A stretch of DNA of 64,000 nucleotides from Osmia lignaria lignaria. Taxonomy: Eukaryota > Arthropoda > Insecta > Hymenoptera > Megachilidae. The stretch spans positions 248,001 to 312,000 of the forward strand of contig NC_135046.1 of assembly GCF_051020975.1 (NCBI RefSeq). Reading direction: 5' to 3'. The translations under genes and the position numbers were made by a program. Below the pieces are notes generated by a model. The model was not told where the DNA came from, did no database searches, and was given only the letters and a program-made list of their open reading frames with translations. Below are positions 47,543-57,944 of this stretch, piece by piece (within the stretch, counting starts at the first letter, position 1; the number at the start of each line of letters is the position of its first letter).

Positions 47543-47890
47543 GTGGCAGAGAAGAGAGGCGTCGGTAATACTGACGGCAGCACTTACGCCGAACGGAAGA
47601 GGCAAGGTGGAAGTAGAGGGGAGGGCGCCATCAGCAAGCCGAAAAGCAGTTGGCACCGCTGAAAAAGCACGTGGCAATGGAACGCTATCTTTTGTTAATA
47701 ACATTCGTTGTCATAGAAAGTTCTGGAATCCGCAGGGACAGTCATATTAATATAGTGGCCCTCGCACCACTCTTATAAAGAAAAACGCCGAGGAAAACGA
47801 AAGCAAGATAAGGGATTATAGAGTAGTAAAAAGTAGGAGAGAAAAGAAAAGAGTGTGTGAAGCGGACAAAGAAGGAGAGAACAGCAGAAA

Positions 47891-48763
47891 ATGGAAAGCA
47901 AATGGAGAGAAGAGGTCCTGAAAGAATTGAAAAAGATAGGAGAAAACGTGGAGGAGATAAAGAAAAAACTGAAAAGAGGAAGAACAAGAACAGGCAGTGA
48001 AAAGCAGACAGAAGGAGAGAGAAAAGGAACAGGAAAAGAAGAAGGGGCAGAAGAGGAAGATCCGGGAAAAGGCAACGAGCGCAAACAAGAGGAAGATAAC
48101 CGAAACAAGGTAAAGGAAGAAGAAAGACGAGAAGAGCGAGATAAAGCAAAAGGAGAAAAGGGTCACGAACAAGAAGAAGCGGAGGAGACGGAAATAGAAG
48201 AGGGGGAAATGAAGACAAAAAGGCGAAAAAACAAGGAGAAAGAAAAAGGCGAAAAGGAAAGGGGCGAAGGGTCGAGCAAGAACGAGGAGGAAGAGGAGGA
48301 CTGGAGGGAGAGGTGGGAAAGAAAAATAGAAAGTGAAAGAAGAGAGAGGAGGAAAAGAAGTCTCGTTTGGAAAGGAGTAGGAGGTAACAGTATAGAAGAA
48401 AGAGCCAGAAAAACAAAAATTATACTACAGATGGAGATGGGAAAAAAGGCAGAAATAAGGAAGACAACCGAACTAGTAGGGGAAGGGGGGCGAAAGCTCA
48501 TTCTGATGGAACTAGATGATGAAGAGGACAGGGACACGATGCTATGGAAGAAGGACGAGATATGGGAAAGATGGAGAGTCGTAGTAGAAGAAGATCTCTC
48601 ATGTGAGGAAAGAAAGATGAAATGGAGAATTAAAGAGAAAGCTAGAGAAGAAAAAAGCAAAGGGAGAAAGGTAGAGTTCACCAATGGGAGAATCTGGGTG
48701 GACGGGACAGAGTGGAAATGGATTGAAGAGGAAGGAAAATGGAAGAGCGTGCAAAAGAAATAG
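47891..48763 (+). CDS. LINE ORF1 protein, second diverged copy
   Basis: The frame has 290 residues, ATG to stop. A charged Glu/Lys/Arg-rich N-terminal half is followed by a domain parallel to the first ORF1: SLVWKGVGGNSIEERARKTK, AEIRKTTELVGEGGRKLILM, EEDLSCEERKMKWRIKEKAR and GRIWVDGTEWKWIEEEGKW. The last two blocks align with EEDLTWEERRTQWIMRRIAR and KIRIEGKWWIW of the upstream ORF1, so the two are homologous but clearly diverged. The frame is intact. Confidence 0.65.
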   Translation: MESKWREEVLKELKKIGENVEEIKKKLKRGRTRTGSEKQTEGERKGTGKEEGAEEEDPGKGNERKQEEDNRNKVKEEERREERDKAKGEKGHEQEEAEETEIEEGEMKTKRRKNKEKEKGEKERGEGSSKNEEEEEDWRERWERKIESERRERRKRSLVWKGVGGNSIEERARKTKIILQMEMGKKAEIRKTTELVGEGGRKLILMELDDEEDRDTMLWKKDEIWERWRVVVEEDLSCEERKMKWRIKEKAREEKSKGRKVEFTNGRIWVDGTEWKWIEEEGKWKSVQKK

Positions 48764-49440
48764 AAGAGAAAAGAAAGCAGAAGAAGCCGGAAACATGTGA
48801 TACACCTTCCTGTTAGAACAGACACTCTCTGCATAAGTGCTAGTTCTTTGTGCAATTCTATAGCAGCAGCAGCAGCAGTGCGAAGTTCCAATATTTTGTG
48901 ACATTACTTTCACTTTTTGAGTGCTTTTCACTTATAGATCATGGCAACACAAGCTTGGTTGTTTTTGTATTATTTGTTTTTGTTTTCTGCTCTATTTTGG
49001 TTCTTTGTATTCAATTTTACTCTAGTTTTAGTTTTAGTTTTAGTTTGAGACAGGGTGCAGAAGGAAAGCAGCCTGAGCTAAGACGCAATATGTATGTCGA
49101 GGATTTATAACTATGATCTATGAGGCTGTATTATCAGTATTATCAGTATTTAAATCATCCATTTTATTTTTATATTTTTATACCTAATTTTGTTTTTTTT
49201 ATTTTGAGCGACGTTTTTTTTCTTTTTACTGTGACTAAGAGAGACAAGACTTTTAAGATAGAGTTAAACAGTTTTTGTAAAAAAAAAGAATAAAAGAAGG
49301 ACAGGGCAGCGAAGGAAAAGCAGGAAAGGAGAAAGAAATATAAGGAAAAGCAGGGTTAGGATGTAAGCTACATGTGTAAAAGTAAACAGAGACAATCAGA
49401 CGTAAGGTTGGGAACGCTACCCATAAAGCGCCCCGCAAGC
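48764..49440 (+). other. 3' untranslated region of the ORF1-only LINE unit
   Basis: It has a short CAG repeat at 48862-48876 and a TTTTAG repeat near 49025, and no gene. Confidence 0.45.
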
Positions 49441-49490
49441 CCGAAAGGGGTGCGGAATAAACTTATCCATCTATCTATCTAGTAATGATA

Positions 49491-49581
49491 ATAATACAAA
49501 TAAAAAGAATAATAATAATAATAATGATAATAATGATGATGATGATGATGATGATAAATAATAATAATAATAATAATAATA

Positions 49582-49631
<50 letters not shown>

Positions 49632-49702
49632 CAAAAATAATAATAATAATATAAAATAATAAAATAATAGAAAAATAATAATAATAATAGTAGTAGTAAT
49701 AG
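49491..49702. repeat. Long ATA/ATG trinucleotide microsatellite
   Basis: Alternating blocks of AAT and GAT triplets run for over 200 bases, just after the LINE tail. It probably grew from the tail. Confidence 0.95.
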
Positions 49703-49977
49703 TTCCTGAAATCAAACAAATTATAGTTTTGTATTATCTTCGTCATCATCAGATGTTATACATATATTATCATCGTACCCACTTTTTACATGTGCCGCCC
49801 GCAAATGCAGCCACTGGGCCACAAAACTACGCAGACCGTACCGCGGCCCGCAACGCAGTTTTGCGCACTCGGCCCACCCAGGCCGCCAGTAAGGTTGCGT
49901 TGGCCGCGACCGCGGTTTAGATTGGCCTGCCGCCGCAGCTGGCGGCATTCCCTAACACGCTGCCGCTCCAACCGCCG

Positions 49978-49998
49978 CTACTCCATTGATATGTATGT
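49978..49998 (-). CDS. Possible last mini-exon end of a minus-strand gene
   Basis: After an acceptor TTTATTTTTCCAG, a phase-0 reading gives TYISME and a stop. It is the third copy of the same acceptor context seen upstream of the mini-exons at 50084 and 54797. The GC-rich frame continuing to 49721 is an alternative. Confidence 0.2.
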   Translation of the reverse strand, partial: TYISME

Positions 49999-50083
49999 CT
50001 GGAAAAATAAATATTATGTTATTATATACGAACAATGAATAACAGAAATAACGTGCAAAGAGGAACGTAACAAAACGACTTAC

Positions 50084-50122
50084 AGTATACCCAGCATGCT
50101 GCTGTTGTGCCGGTTGGTGGTG
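50084..50122 (-). CDS. Candidate mini-exon A (Gln/His-rich)
   Basis: On the minus strand it is bounded by TTTATTTTTCCAG and GTAAGT; the 39 bases encode HHQPAQQQHAGYT in phase 0. It is paralogous to the exon at 54797-54859. Whether the gene is real needs transcript evidence. Confidence 0.35.
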
Positions 50123-50144
50123 CTGGAAAAATAAACATTATGTT

Positions 50145-50357
50145 TGTAGGTTTTTTCCGCGTACCATGTAGGTACTTTTCTATTACAAGTTGGTACCATC
50201 TGATGCAGATATATTCTATTCTATCCTTTTGGCGGGTAACCGTTATTCATTCCTTTTTGTACTATGAAGACGCACTATGTATGTATTCGTTAAACTCATA
50301 AATATATATTCTATCTGATATTAATGACCTGCGTATATTCATTTAAACAAACCAACA
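50145..50357 (+). repeat. Copia 5' LTR
   Basis: 213 bp, TG...CA, with TSD ATGTT at 50140-50144. It contains a TATA-like ATAAATATATATTC near 50298. Confidence 0.95.
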
Positions 50358-50359
50358 AA

Positions 50360-50375
50360 TGGTTATGGGCCCAGC
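50360..50375 (+). promoter_or_regulatory. Copia primer-binding site
   Basis: TGGTTATGGGCCCAGC follows the LTR by two bases. It has the form used by copia elements, which prime from an internal fragment of initiator tRNA-Met. Confidence 0.75.
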
Positions 50376-50482
50376 CTACGCGGAAGGAAGGGTAAAGTAT
50401 ATAGTAAGAAACAACCAGTGTGGAGAAACGCCATGTGCGAATGAATATAACCTAAAAGTGCATACGACCACGTGTTGCTGAG

Positions 50483-51280
50483 ATGGCTACTGAAAATAAA
50501 ACCTATACCATAAGCAAGTTAAATGGTACGAATTACGCCTCATGGAGCTACCAAATGAGGATGATATTATTGAATTGTGATTTATTCACGGTGATAGAAC
50601 CTGGTGAAGCCGAACCAGAAAATATCGATGAAAAGGCAAAATATGTGTCTCGATAAGGAAAGGCTCTCGCAAAGATTGTGCTCGCAATTTGCGACGAACA
50701 ACAGATGCATGTAAGACATTTAACGTCTCCTAGAGAAGTATGGAAAGAGCTTGAAAGATTGTATGCTCCACGTGACAGCAAATACCGCATAGTACAATTG
50801 CGCCGCAAGCTATATTCAATAAAGTTAAATGACCACGAGTCAGTGGAAGCATACTTAGGACAAATAAACCAAACAGTAGCAGAACTGACAAGCGTAGACA
50901 ACCACATAGAGGATGGAGACCTAGCAATGACAATCCTATGTGGACTACCGGAAGAATGGGATACGGTGGTATCAGCATTGTGTAATGTACCGGAAGATGA
51001 ATTTAAGTGTTCATATATTAAGAGAAACATTCTCGCAGAAGCTGAAAGACGAAAAGAGAAATTGGATGGTAAGCAACCTACAGTAATTATGGAAGTTAAC
51101 AATTCTCAATTTCAGCATAGGAAAGAGAAACAGCCGGAAAGGGGAAAAACAGATGCACAGAAAGAAACAATATGCTTTAAATGTCAAAAGCCTGGACACA
51201 TCAGTAGAAATTGTAGGAGTAGGAGAAATCCCCCGAGGAATCATACCAAAGTAAAAAAGCATGAACATAGTGCTAAGTGA
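50483..51280 (+). pseudogene. Copia gag with one premature stop
   Basis: From ATG 50483 (MATENKTYTISKLNGTNYAS) the gag runs to 51280, broken only by a TAA at codon 58 (50654-50656). The core includes the UBN2-type helices (LTSPREVWKELERLYAPRDS, LRRKLYSIKLNDHESVEAYL, DLAMTILCGLPEEWDTVVSA) and a single CCHC zinc knuckle (CFKCQKPGHISRNC). It would form the particle shell and bind RNA. Pol starts 20 bases before the gag stop in a different frame. Confidence 0.8.
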
Positions 51281-54200
51281 TACAACCTGTGATAAGGATG
51301 CATGGGTGATAGACTCTGGTGCTACGCACCACATGACACCAAATGAAAAATACTTCTCATTTCTTAAAACAGGTACTGAAATTAAAAATCTTGCAATGGC
51401 TGATGGGACGATAGTGCAAGTATCTGGAAGAGGCAAAGTAAATGCAGAGATTATTGAAGCAAGAGGAAGTTTACAGGAATTTGAAGCTGAAAACACATTA
51501 TGGGTACCTGGTATTAAAAACAATATCCTATCAGTCACACAAATGATACAAAATGGAAAGAAGGTCATTTTTGACAAGTTCGGATGCCGCATATGCGATG
51601 AAAGAAACAGTACACTAATGAAAGCTATCAAAAGGGACAGGTTATATATATTAAAGGCAAAACCACAGATTACAAATAGTGGAAAAGTAGCAAAGCTACA
51701 GGCAGAAAAGTCAAACAAGCTATCCCTGGATATATGGCACAAACGCCTCATGCACATCAACAAACATCAAATCATAAAAATGGTAAAGAATGATGCAGTA
51801 AATGGTCTGGACTGCGACATATCAGAACCAACACCATGTGATATTTGTTTAGTTGGTAAATCGAAAAGACAACCATTCCCAAAGCTAACCAAAGATTTGA
51901 AGACTGAAGTTCTTGAACTTGTTCACGCCGACGTAATGGGTCCGCTTGATGTCAAAAGTTGGGGAGGTGCCAGATATATATTAACTATAATAGATGATGC
52001 AAGCCGTTTCACCAAAGTTTGCTTTCTAAAGGCCAAGTCAGAAGTACTTGAAGAATTTAAGAAATGGAAAATTCAGGCAGAAAAACAAACCGGAGAACTG
52101 TTAAGACGAGTAAGAACTGATAATGGACTGGAATTCTGTTCAAAAGCCTGGGATGAATTTTGTTATACAAATGGTATAGTACACGAGAGAACCATGACAT
52201 ACACGCCGCAACAGAACGGTGTGGCGGAGCGTATGAACAGGACGCTTTTAAATCTCGTACGAAGTACGATTAGTGACACGAACTTACCGAACGAGGCTTG
52301 GGCAGAGTTAGCATACACAGCTGCGTACATGAGGAACAGAACAACGAATACCCATGACGAAAACCGAACCCCATACGAAATATGGAACGGCAAGAAACCA
52401 AGTATAAGACACCTTCTGGTGATAGGCTGTGAGACCTTCGTACACACACCAAAGGAGAAAAGATTCTCGAAATTGACTAATCGAGTGCGGCAAGGTTTAC
52501 TTGTAGGGTATGCTATTTTTGGAAAAGGCTATAGGGTATGGATCCCTAAAACGAAAGAAATAATAGAGTCTAGAGACTGTGTATTCAAAGAAAATGAAGA
52601 AGCATCATACTCAAGCCAAATAAATGAAGAAAGAAAGTTGCCCGTACCAGTTGAAGTTAAGAGTGAAATCAGTCTAGATATGATAGGAAATGAAAGCGAA
52701 GAAATAGACAATCATTGTACAACAGATCAGGACGGATTTATTACTGTAGAAAGAAAGAAAGGAAGGCCAAGAAAGAGTCCTGACGAACTGCGCGTAATAC
52801 CCCAAAGACACCATCCCATGAGACTAAGAAGCAGTAATAACGAGCAATCGGAGGTGGAAGATGGTGATAGGATCGAAAACGTGCAATCGAATTTAATAAA
52901 GGACACGACTTGTGAAGAACCTAGATCCTATGAAAAAGCCATCAAGAATACAGACGCAAACGAATGGCTTGAAGCTATGTATGAAGAGATGGAATCGCTC
53001 AGGAGGCACAACGTATGGGAATTGGAAGAACTACCTCCTGGTGTAACCCCCGTCGACTGTAAATGGGTATTTAAGCGAAAGGAAATCGAATCTGCAAACG
53101 GAACTAAGAGATTTAAAGCACGTTTAGTAGCAAAAGGCTTTACACAAGAGAAGGCCACTGATTATGAACATATATATACGCCTGTGTCAGAATTTGATAC
53201 AATAAGATTGCTGACGGCACTCGCAGTAAGGAACAGGTGGCAACTAGAACAATACGACATAAAGAGTGCATACCTGCACAGCGATCTCAAGAAAAGGATA
53301 TATATGAAACAACCCAAAGGGTTCGAGGAGAAGGGAACTGGAAAGTTATACTGCAAGCTCAAGAAGTCGATATATGGACTAAAACAAAGCGGTAGATGCT
53401 GGAACGAGCACCTGGGCAAGAAACTAAAGGACGCAGGGTTCAACAGAAATGCGGTGGATCCTTGCATATATGAAATAAGAAATGTTTGGGGGCTAGCGAT
53501 ATTAGCTGTTTACGTCGATGATATCCTGGTGGCCGCAGAAAACACAAAAATGAGCAAACATGTTAAAGAAATTTTAGAGTCACATTTCGAAACAAAGCAT
53601 CTGGGACCAGTTTCAAATCTATTGGGAGTCAAATTCAACCGACTAAAGAATGGAGAAATGGCACTATCTCAAGGTGAATATATTGATTTATTAATAAAAC
53701 GTTTTGGAGTTCAGGATGCAAGAGAGGCGACCACACCGATGGAAGTAAAGCCCGATCACTTAAGTGAGGTGAACGAAACACAACCCAGAAAAGAGTTACC
53801 ATTCAGAGAGTTAATCGGAGGACTATTGTACATATCACAGAGAACAAGGCCAGACATTTCTTTTGCTGTTGGGAGGCTAGCACAACATTGTTCCGATTTT
53901 AATGAAACACACTGGAACGCAGCCAAAAGAATTCTTATATACTTGAAGGGCACCAAGGACTGGGTACTGACTTACTCGCGCTCAAACGAACCGCTAGTAG
54001 CATATTGTGACGCTGACTGGGCAAGTGATGTAAAAACTAGAAAGAGCACGACTGGATATGTTATTACCATGGGCGGAACACCAGTAGTATGGAAAAGCAC
54101 CAAGCAGACGGTGATAGCTTTAAGCACCATGGAAGCTGAATACGTGGCAATGGCTGAATGCACAAGAGAGGCAACTTGGATCAAGCAATTTTTAACATCT

Positions 54201-54482
54201 CTAAGTTTACAGGATATGAACCAACCCATTACTTTGTGGAGTGACAGTCAGGCAGCTATCGCACACGCCGAAAACTACATAGATAAGTCAAGGACGAAGC
54301 ATATCTCAATAAAGTATCATTTCATTAGAGAAAAGGTAATGGACAAGACAATTAAATTGCAATATATAAACACAACAAGGAATGCTGCAGACCTATTAAC
54401 GAAGGCACTAGGTCCAAAAATGCATAATGCACATCGAGATGTATTACTGAGAAAACCTAATGATTTGAGCAATGCGGAATGA
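51261..54482 (+). CDS. Copia pol: protease, integrase, RT, RNase H
   Basis: This is one open frame of 1073 residues. In order: the aspartic protease motif (VIDSGATHHM, about 12-21); GAG-pre-integrase HHCC (HKRLMHINKHQ ... CDICLVGKSK); the DDE integrase core (HADVMGPL, DNGLEFCSKAW, PQQNGVAERMNRTLLN); reverse transcriptase (EWLEAMYEEMESLRRHNVWE, FKARLVAKGFTQ, LKKSIYGLKQSGRCW and the YVDDILVAA active site); RNase H (YCDADWASDVKTRKSTTGYV, ALSTMEAEYVAMAEC, LWSDSQAAIAHAEN). The integrase-RT-RNase H order is specific to Ty1/copia. The frame is undamaged, which fits recent insertion; only the gag stop would prevent self-mobility. Confidence 0.92.
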   Translation: MNIVLSDTTCDKDAWVIDSGATHHMTPNEKYFSFLKTGTEIKNLAMADGTIVQVSGRGKVNAEIIEARGSLQEFEAENTLWVPGIKNNILSVTQMIQNGKKVIFDKFGCRICDERNSTLMKAIKRDRLYILKAKPQITNSGKVAKLQAEKSNKLSLDIWHKRLMHINKHQIIKMVKNDAVNGLDCDISEPTPCDICLVGKSKRQPFPKLTKDLKTEVLELVHADVMGPLDVKSWGGARYILTIIDDASRFTKVCFLKAKSEVLEEFKKWKIQAEKQTGELLRRVRTDNGLEFCSKAWDEFCYTNGIVHERTMTYTPQQNGVAERMNRTLLNLVRSTISDTNLPNEAWAELAYTAAYMRNRTTNTHDENRTPYEIWNGKKPSIRHLLVIGCETFVHTPKEKRFSKLTNRVRQGLLVGYAIFGKGYRVWIPKTKEIIESRDCVFKENEEASYSSQINEERKLPVPVEVKSEISLDMIGNESEEIDNHCTTDQDGFITVERKKGRPRKSPDELRVIPQRHHPMRLRSSNNEQSEVEDGDRIENVQSNLIKDTTCEEPRSYEKAIKNTDANEWLEAMYEEMESLRRHNVWELEELPPGVTPVDCKWVFKRKEIESANGTKRFKARLVAKGFTQEKATDYEHIYTPVSEFDTIRLLTALAVRNRWQLEQYDIKSAYLHSDLKKRIYMKQPKGFEEKGTGKLYCKLKKSIYGLKQSGRCWNEHLGKKLKDAGFNRNAVDPCIYEIRNVWGLAILAVYVDDILVAAENTKMSKHVKEILESHFETKHLGPVSNLLGVKFNRLKNGEMALSQGEYIDLLIKRFGVQDAREATTPMEVKPDHLSEVNETQPRKELPFRELIGGLLYISQRTRPDISFAVGRLAQHCSDFNETHWNAAKRILIYLKGTKDWVLTYSRSNEPLVAYCDADWASDVKTRKSTTGYVITMGGTPVVWKSTKQTVIALSTMEAEYVAMAECTREATWIKQFLTSLSLQDMNQPITLWSDSQAAIAHAENYIDKSRTKHISIKYHFIREKVMDKTIKLQYINTTRNAADLLTKALGPKMHNAHRDVLLRKPNDLSNAE

Positions 54483-54502
54483 CTTTACAGGAAAGTCATT
54501 CC

Positions 54503-54511
54503 GAGGGGGGG
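54503..54511 (+). promoter_or_regulatory. Copia polypurine tract
   Basis: GAGGGGGGG directly upstream of the 3' LTR is the plus-strand primer position. Confidence 0.75.
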
Positions 54512-54514
54512 TTT

Positions 54515-54727
54515 TGTAGGTTTTTCCCGCGTACCATGTAGGTACTTTTCTATTACAAGTTGGTACCATCTGATGCAGATATATTCTATTCTATCCTTTT
54601 GGCGGGTAACCGTTATTCATTCCTTTTTGTACTATGAAGACGCACTATGTATGTATTCGTTAAACTCATAAATATATATTCTATCTTATATTAATGACCT
54701 GCGTATATTCATTTAAACAAACCAACA
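54515..54727 (+). repeat. Copia 3' LTR
   Basis: 213 bp, two substitutions from the 5' LTR (a T/C in the T-run near its start and a G/T near position 180). TSD ATGTT at 54728-54732. Confidence 0.95.
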
Positions 54728-54796
54728 ATGTTATTATATATAAAGAATGAAGTGCCGAAATAACGTGCAATGGAGGAAAGTAAAGAAACTACTTAC

Positions 54797-54859
54797 GATA
54801 TACCCAGCATGCTGCTCTTGTGCCGGAGGCTGCAGTTGCTGATGTACCGGCCGGTGCTG
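54797..54859 (-). CDS. Candidate mini-exon B (Gln/His-rich)
   Basis: On the minus strand TTTATTTATCCAG precedes 63 bases encoding QHRPVHQQLQPPAQEQHAGY plus Ile, followed by GTAAGT. The last ten codons and both splice contexts match mini-exon A. The host segment is thus a tandem duplication of acceptor, exon and donor, later split by copia. Confidence 0.35.
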
Positions 54860-55000
54860 CTGGATAAATAAACATTATGTTTGTTGGAATAGGAATTTTA
54901 TATGTTTTGAATTAGTTCACGGCTTAGGCAGCAATTGAATTGTAGACTTTATTTAGATTTATAATAATGCTATTTATTTGTATTATATTTAATAATATAT

Positions 55001-56636
55001 ACAGGGTGTCCCGTAACGTATTTTCACCCTCTGAGGTGATGGTAGGTGGGGTTATTCTTAACAATTTTTTCCTTTGCGAAAAAGTGGATTGAAGCTTCCA
55101 TTTTGAATTATTAAGCAAAAACACTGACCAATCCGAGCGCGTACAGCGCGCGGGCTCATGGACGGCAGCGTCGGGTACGAAAGCGGGGCTTGACGTAGGT
55201 CGCGAACAAACGGCTCGGCACCCATTGGCATAGCACAATAAAAAAATTGAACTGGTTAAACATTTTTAGTTGTTGTTTAAAATGAATACGGAATCCAATT
55301 TCTTGTCGCCTGTTACAATGTAAAAAAGGAAATTCTAAACAACAAATAAAAATGTTTGAAATGGAATAATTAATAATAATTTAAAAACAATTTAAATGAA
55401 ACTTACCCATCCGTTCCTAAATTAACCTGCTATACTGAAAACAGATCATTCTCACTGGGTCACTGTGTCGATCTTGAACATTCGAGGAGGGAACAAATTA
55501 TGAAGAACAGCTGATCTCCAGGCGAGATCATTGAACCCACTCAACCACACAGTCACTATCACCTTTCACAGAATTTTCTTTCAGGTAAATAAACATTTTT
55601 ATTCACTGTCACGTTACTATTGCACTGGACACAGATGAAAAACATGTAATATTCCGCACTACTTCGTAACGTTTTCACGACGTTATTGGTCTTCCTTTCC
55701 AACTTCAAATGGGTCTGCCAGCTTGAGTGTTGTGAGGTCTGTTTCGCTTTTTGTCTTTTTCTACATTCAGAAATAGGTCATGGTTCGTGGTCATAAATCT
55801 GCTGTTCTCAGTAACCAAGAGTAACCGAGAGAGGCTCATGTCGACACTTTGCAGTCACCGAAGATAGAAAAGGACAAAGAGCGAAATAGACCTCACACAT
55901 TCAAGCTGGCAGGCCCATTTGAAGTTGGAAAGGAAGACCAATAACGTCGTGAAAACGTTACAAAGTAGTACGGAATATTACATGTTTTTCATCTGTGTCC
56001 AGTGCAATAGTAACGTGACAGTGAATAAAAATGTTTATTTACCTGAAAGAAAATTCTGTGAAAAGTGATAGTGACTGTGTGGTTGAGTGGGTTCAATGAT
56101 CTCGTCTGGAGATCAGCTGTTCTTCATAATTTGTTCCCTCCTCGAATGTTCAAGATCGACACAGTGACCCAGTGAGAATTATCTGTTTTCAGCATACCAG
56201 GTTAATTTAGGAACGGATGGGTAAGTTTCATTTAAATTGTTTTAAAATTTTTATTAATTATTCCATTTCAAACATTTTTATTTGTTGTTTAGAATGTTTA
56301 GAATTTCCTTTTTTACATAATGATAGGCGACAAGAGATTAGATTCCGTATTCATTTTAAACAACAACTGAAAATGTTCCACCAGTTCAATTTTTTTATTG
56401 TGCTATGTCAATGGGGTGCCGAGCCGTCCGTTCGCGATCTACATCAAGCCCTGCTTTCATAGCCGACGCTGCCGTCCCTGAGCCCGCGCGCTGTACGCGC
56501 TCGGATTGGTCAGTGTTTTTGCTTAATAATTCAAAAAGGAAGCTTCAAACCACTTTTTCGCAAAGGGAAAAGATGTTCAGAATCACCCCACCTACCACCA
56601 CCTCAGAGGGTGAAAATATGTTACGGGACACCCTGT
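55001..56636. mobile_element. Giant foldback element (about 770-bp inverted arms)
   Basis: The left end is ACAGGGTGTCCCGTAACGTA and the right end is its inverse with one or two changes. The two arms mirror each other base for base over most of their length (for example CCGAGCGCGTACAGCGCGCG and CAGATGAAAAACATGTAATA have inverse partners), meeting in a spacer of about 90 bases near 55775-55860. The flanks are AT-rich TATAT. No transposase frame exists; it must be mobilised in trans. Confidence 0.9.
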
Positions 56637-56968
56637 ATATTTATACGTTACTTTTATGCCTCTCCTCTAAACCTGCATAACGACTGTACCGAATACTGCG
56701 CATCTAGCTAGGAGACCGCATGTCTCTCGCTTTCTTTGTTTCTTGAGGACGTCATATGACGCGTCGAACTAATAGAGGGACGCCACGGGTGTTAACCATG
56801 TTGAAATATTCACCCATTACAACACGCCTCCTTGAATTTTCAACATTATACAGCAATATTCATTTTTCCATATGATTATACAGTAGTTATTTCAATCCTT
56901 ACTTACTAATATACTATCATTCTAGATTTTACATTTAATCTTTTAGTCAGTCTTTTCTTCTTAAAAAT
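56637..56968. other. No gene recognised
   Basis: AT-rich spacer between the foldback and the copia remnant. Confidence 0.4.
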
Positions 56969-57895
56969 TCACATTAATTTCAGTGCTTCCCTATTTTTAA
57001 TAAATTTCGCTTTATCTAGACTTTTCGTTAATACGTCTGCCAAATTACATTTAGAATCGCTTTTTACAATGTCAATCACACCGTTCTCATAATTTTCATT
57101 AATGTAATGATATTGCACTTCGATGTGCTTCGAGTTTTTCGTATAATTACCAAACTTTGCGATCGCTACTGCGCCTGCGTTATCCTCATACATTTGTATC
57201 GTTTTTTCTATCTTTAAATCAAATGATTCATTTAACAAATTTCTCAAAAATAGAACTTCTGTTACTGCTTCTGACATAGCAGTATACTCTGCGAAGGTTA
57301 AACATTTAGTTACCATATTTTGTTTACGCGTTTTCCAATAAATCAAATTTCCGTATAATCTTATTATAAATCCAGTTGTGGATTTTCGATCGATATTATC
57401 GCCGGCATAGTCCGAGTCAACCATGCAGTCTAGTTTCTCTTTTCTTACATCTTTATCGGAGTAAGTTAATTTTAGGTCTTTTGTTTTGTACAAATATTTC
57501 AAGATTCTCAAGGCATATTTGAAATGCGTCTGGTTATAGCTGTTTTGAAATCTACTCAAGTAGTTAACACTATAAGCAATATCTGGTCTCGTACCTGTGC
57601 TGATATATACCCTTTCATCGATTTCAGTAGCTTGTTCTAGTTTTAAATTACTTTCCATGGGAGTATCATACAATTTAGCACTTTCCAAGTTATACTTTAC
57701 AGCCAATGATCCAATATACTTTGTTTGACTCAGAGTCATTCTTTTTCTATCTTCACTATAATCTATATCGATTCCGATATAGTTCCCAACTTTACCTAAG
57801 TCTTTCATAGAGAATCTTTGCATCAAACTCGCTTTAACACCATTAATTTTATCTTTGTCTTTACAACATATCAAAAGATCATCGACAGTAGTTGT
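56969..57895 (-). pseudogene. Copia pol remnant: end of RT and RNase H
   Basis: The minus strand encodes about 300 residues of a second, unrelated copia pol, from just after a VDDLLICC active-site box (upstream at about 57890, with a small frame change) through MKDLGKVGNYIGIDIDYSED, GTRPDIAYSVNYLSRFQNSY and the RNase H blocks CMVDSDYAGDNIDRKSTTGF and QMYEDNAGAVAIAKFG, to a C-terminal LKLM. Everything upstream of the RT active site is gone. Codon use is far more AT-rich than in the copia at 50-54 kb. Confidence 0.75.
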
Positions 57896-57944
57896 TCTAT
57901 GCGAATTCTAAATCACTGGCGTCAGCATTTTTTTTGCTGACTCA

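Larger units (their letters stand above)
42600..47755 (+). mobile_element. Non-LTR retrotransposon (LINE) with ORF1 and ORF2, decayed
   Basis: It is a strongly purine-rich plus strand carrying a coiled-coil/RRM ORF1, then ORF2 with APE-type endonuclease and reverse transcriptase. The order and the absence of LTRs define a LINE; the clade is in the I/Jockey/R1 neighbourhood. The ends are approximate. Confidence 0.75.
47755..49470 (+). mobile_element. ORF1-only LINE derivative
   Basis: After the first LINE a new leader begins at about 47755 (TATAGTGGCCCTCGCACCAC), followed by one ORF1 and a 700-base 3' region ending with AATAAACTTATCCATCTATC and a short ATCT repeat, typical of a LINE tail. There is no ORF2 between. 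This resembles HAL1 elements of mammals, which keep only ORF1 and depend on others for RT. Confidence 0.5.
50140..54732 (+). mobile_element. Copia LTR retrotransposon, full length and young
   Basis: Two 213-bp LTRs (50145-50357 and 54515-54727) start TGTAGG and end CCAACA, are identical except for two substitutions, and are flanked by ATGTT direct repeats. The primer-binding site, gag, pol and polypurine tract are all present. The insertion lies inside a tandemly repeated host segment. Confidence 0.95.

Noticed and set aside
42578..48931. Many long minus-strand frames rich in Leu, Ser, Pro and Phe opposite the LINEs
   Set aside because: They are complements of purine-rich LINE coding sequence, have no domains and disappear where the purine bias ends.
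49471..49749. Poly-Tyr/His/Ile frames
   Set aside because: Translation of a trinucleotide microsatellite.
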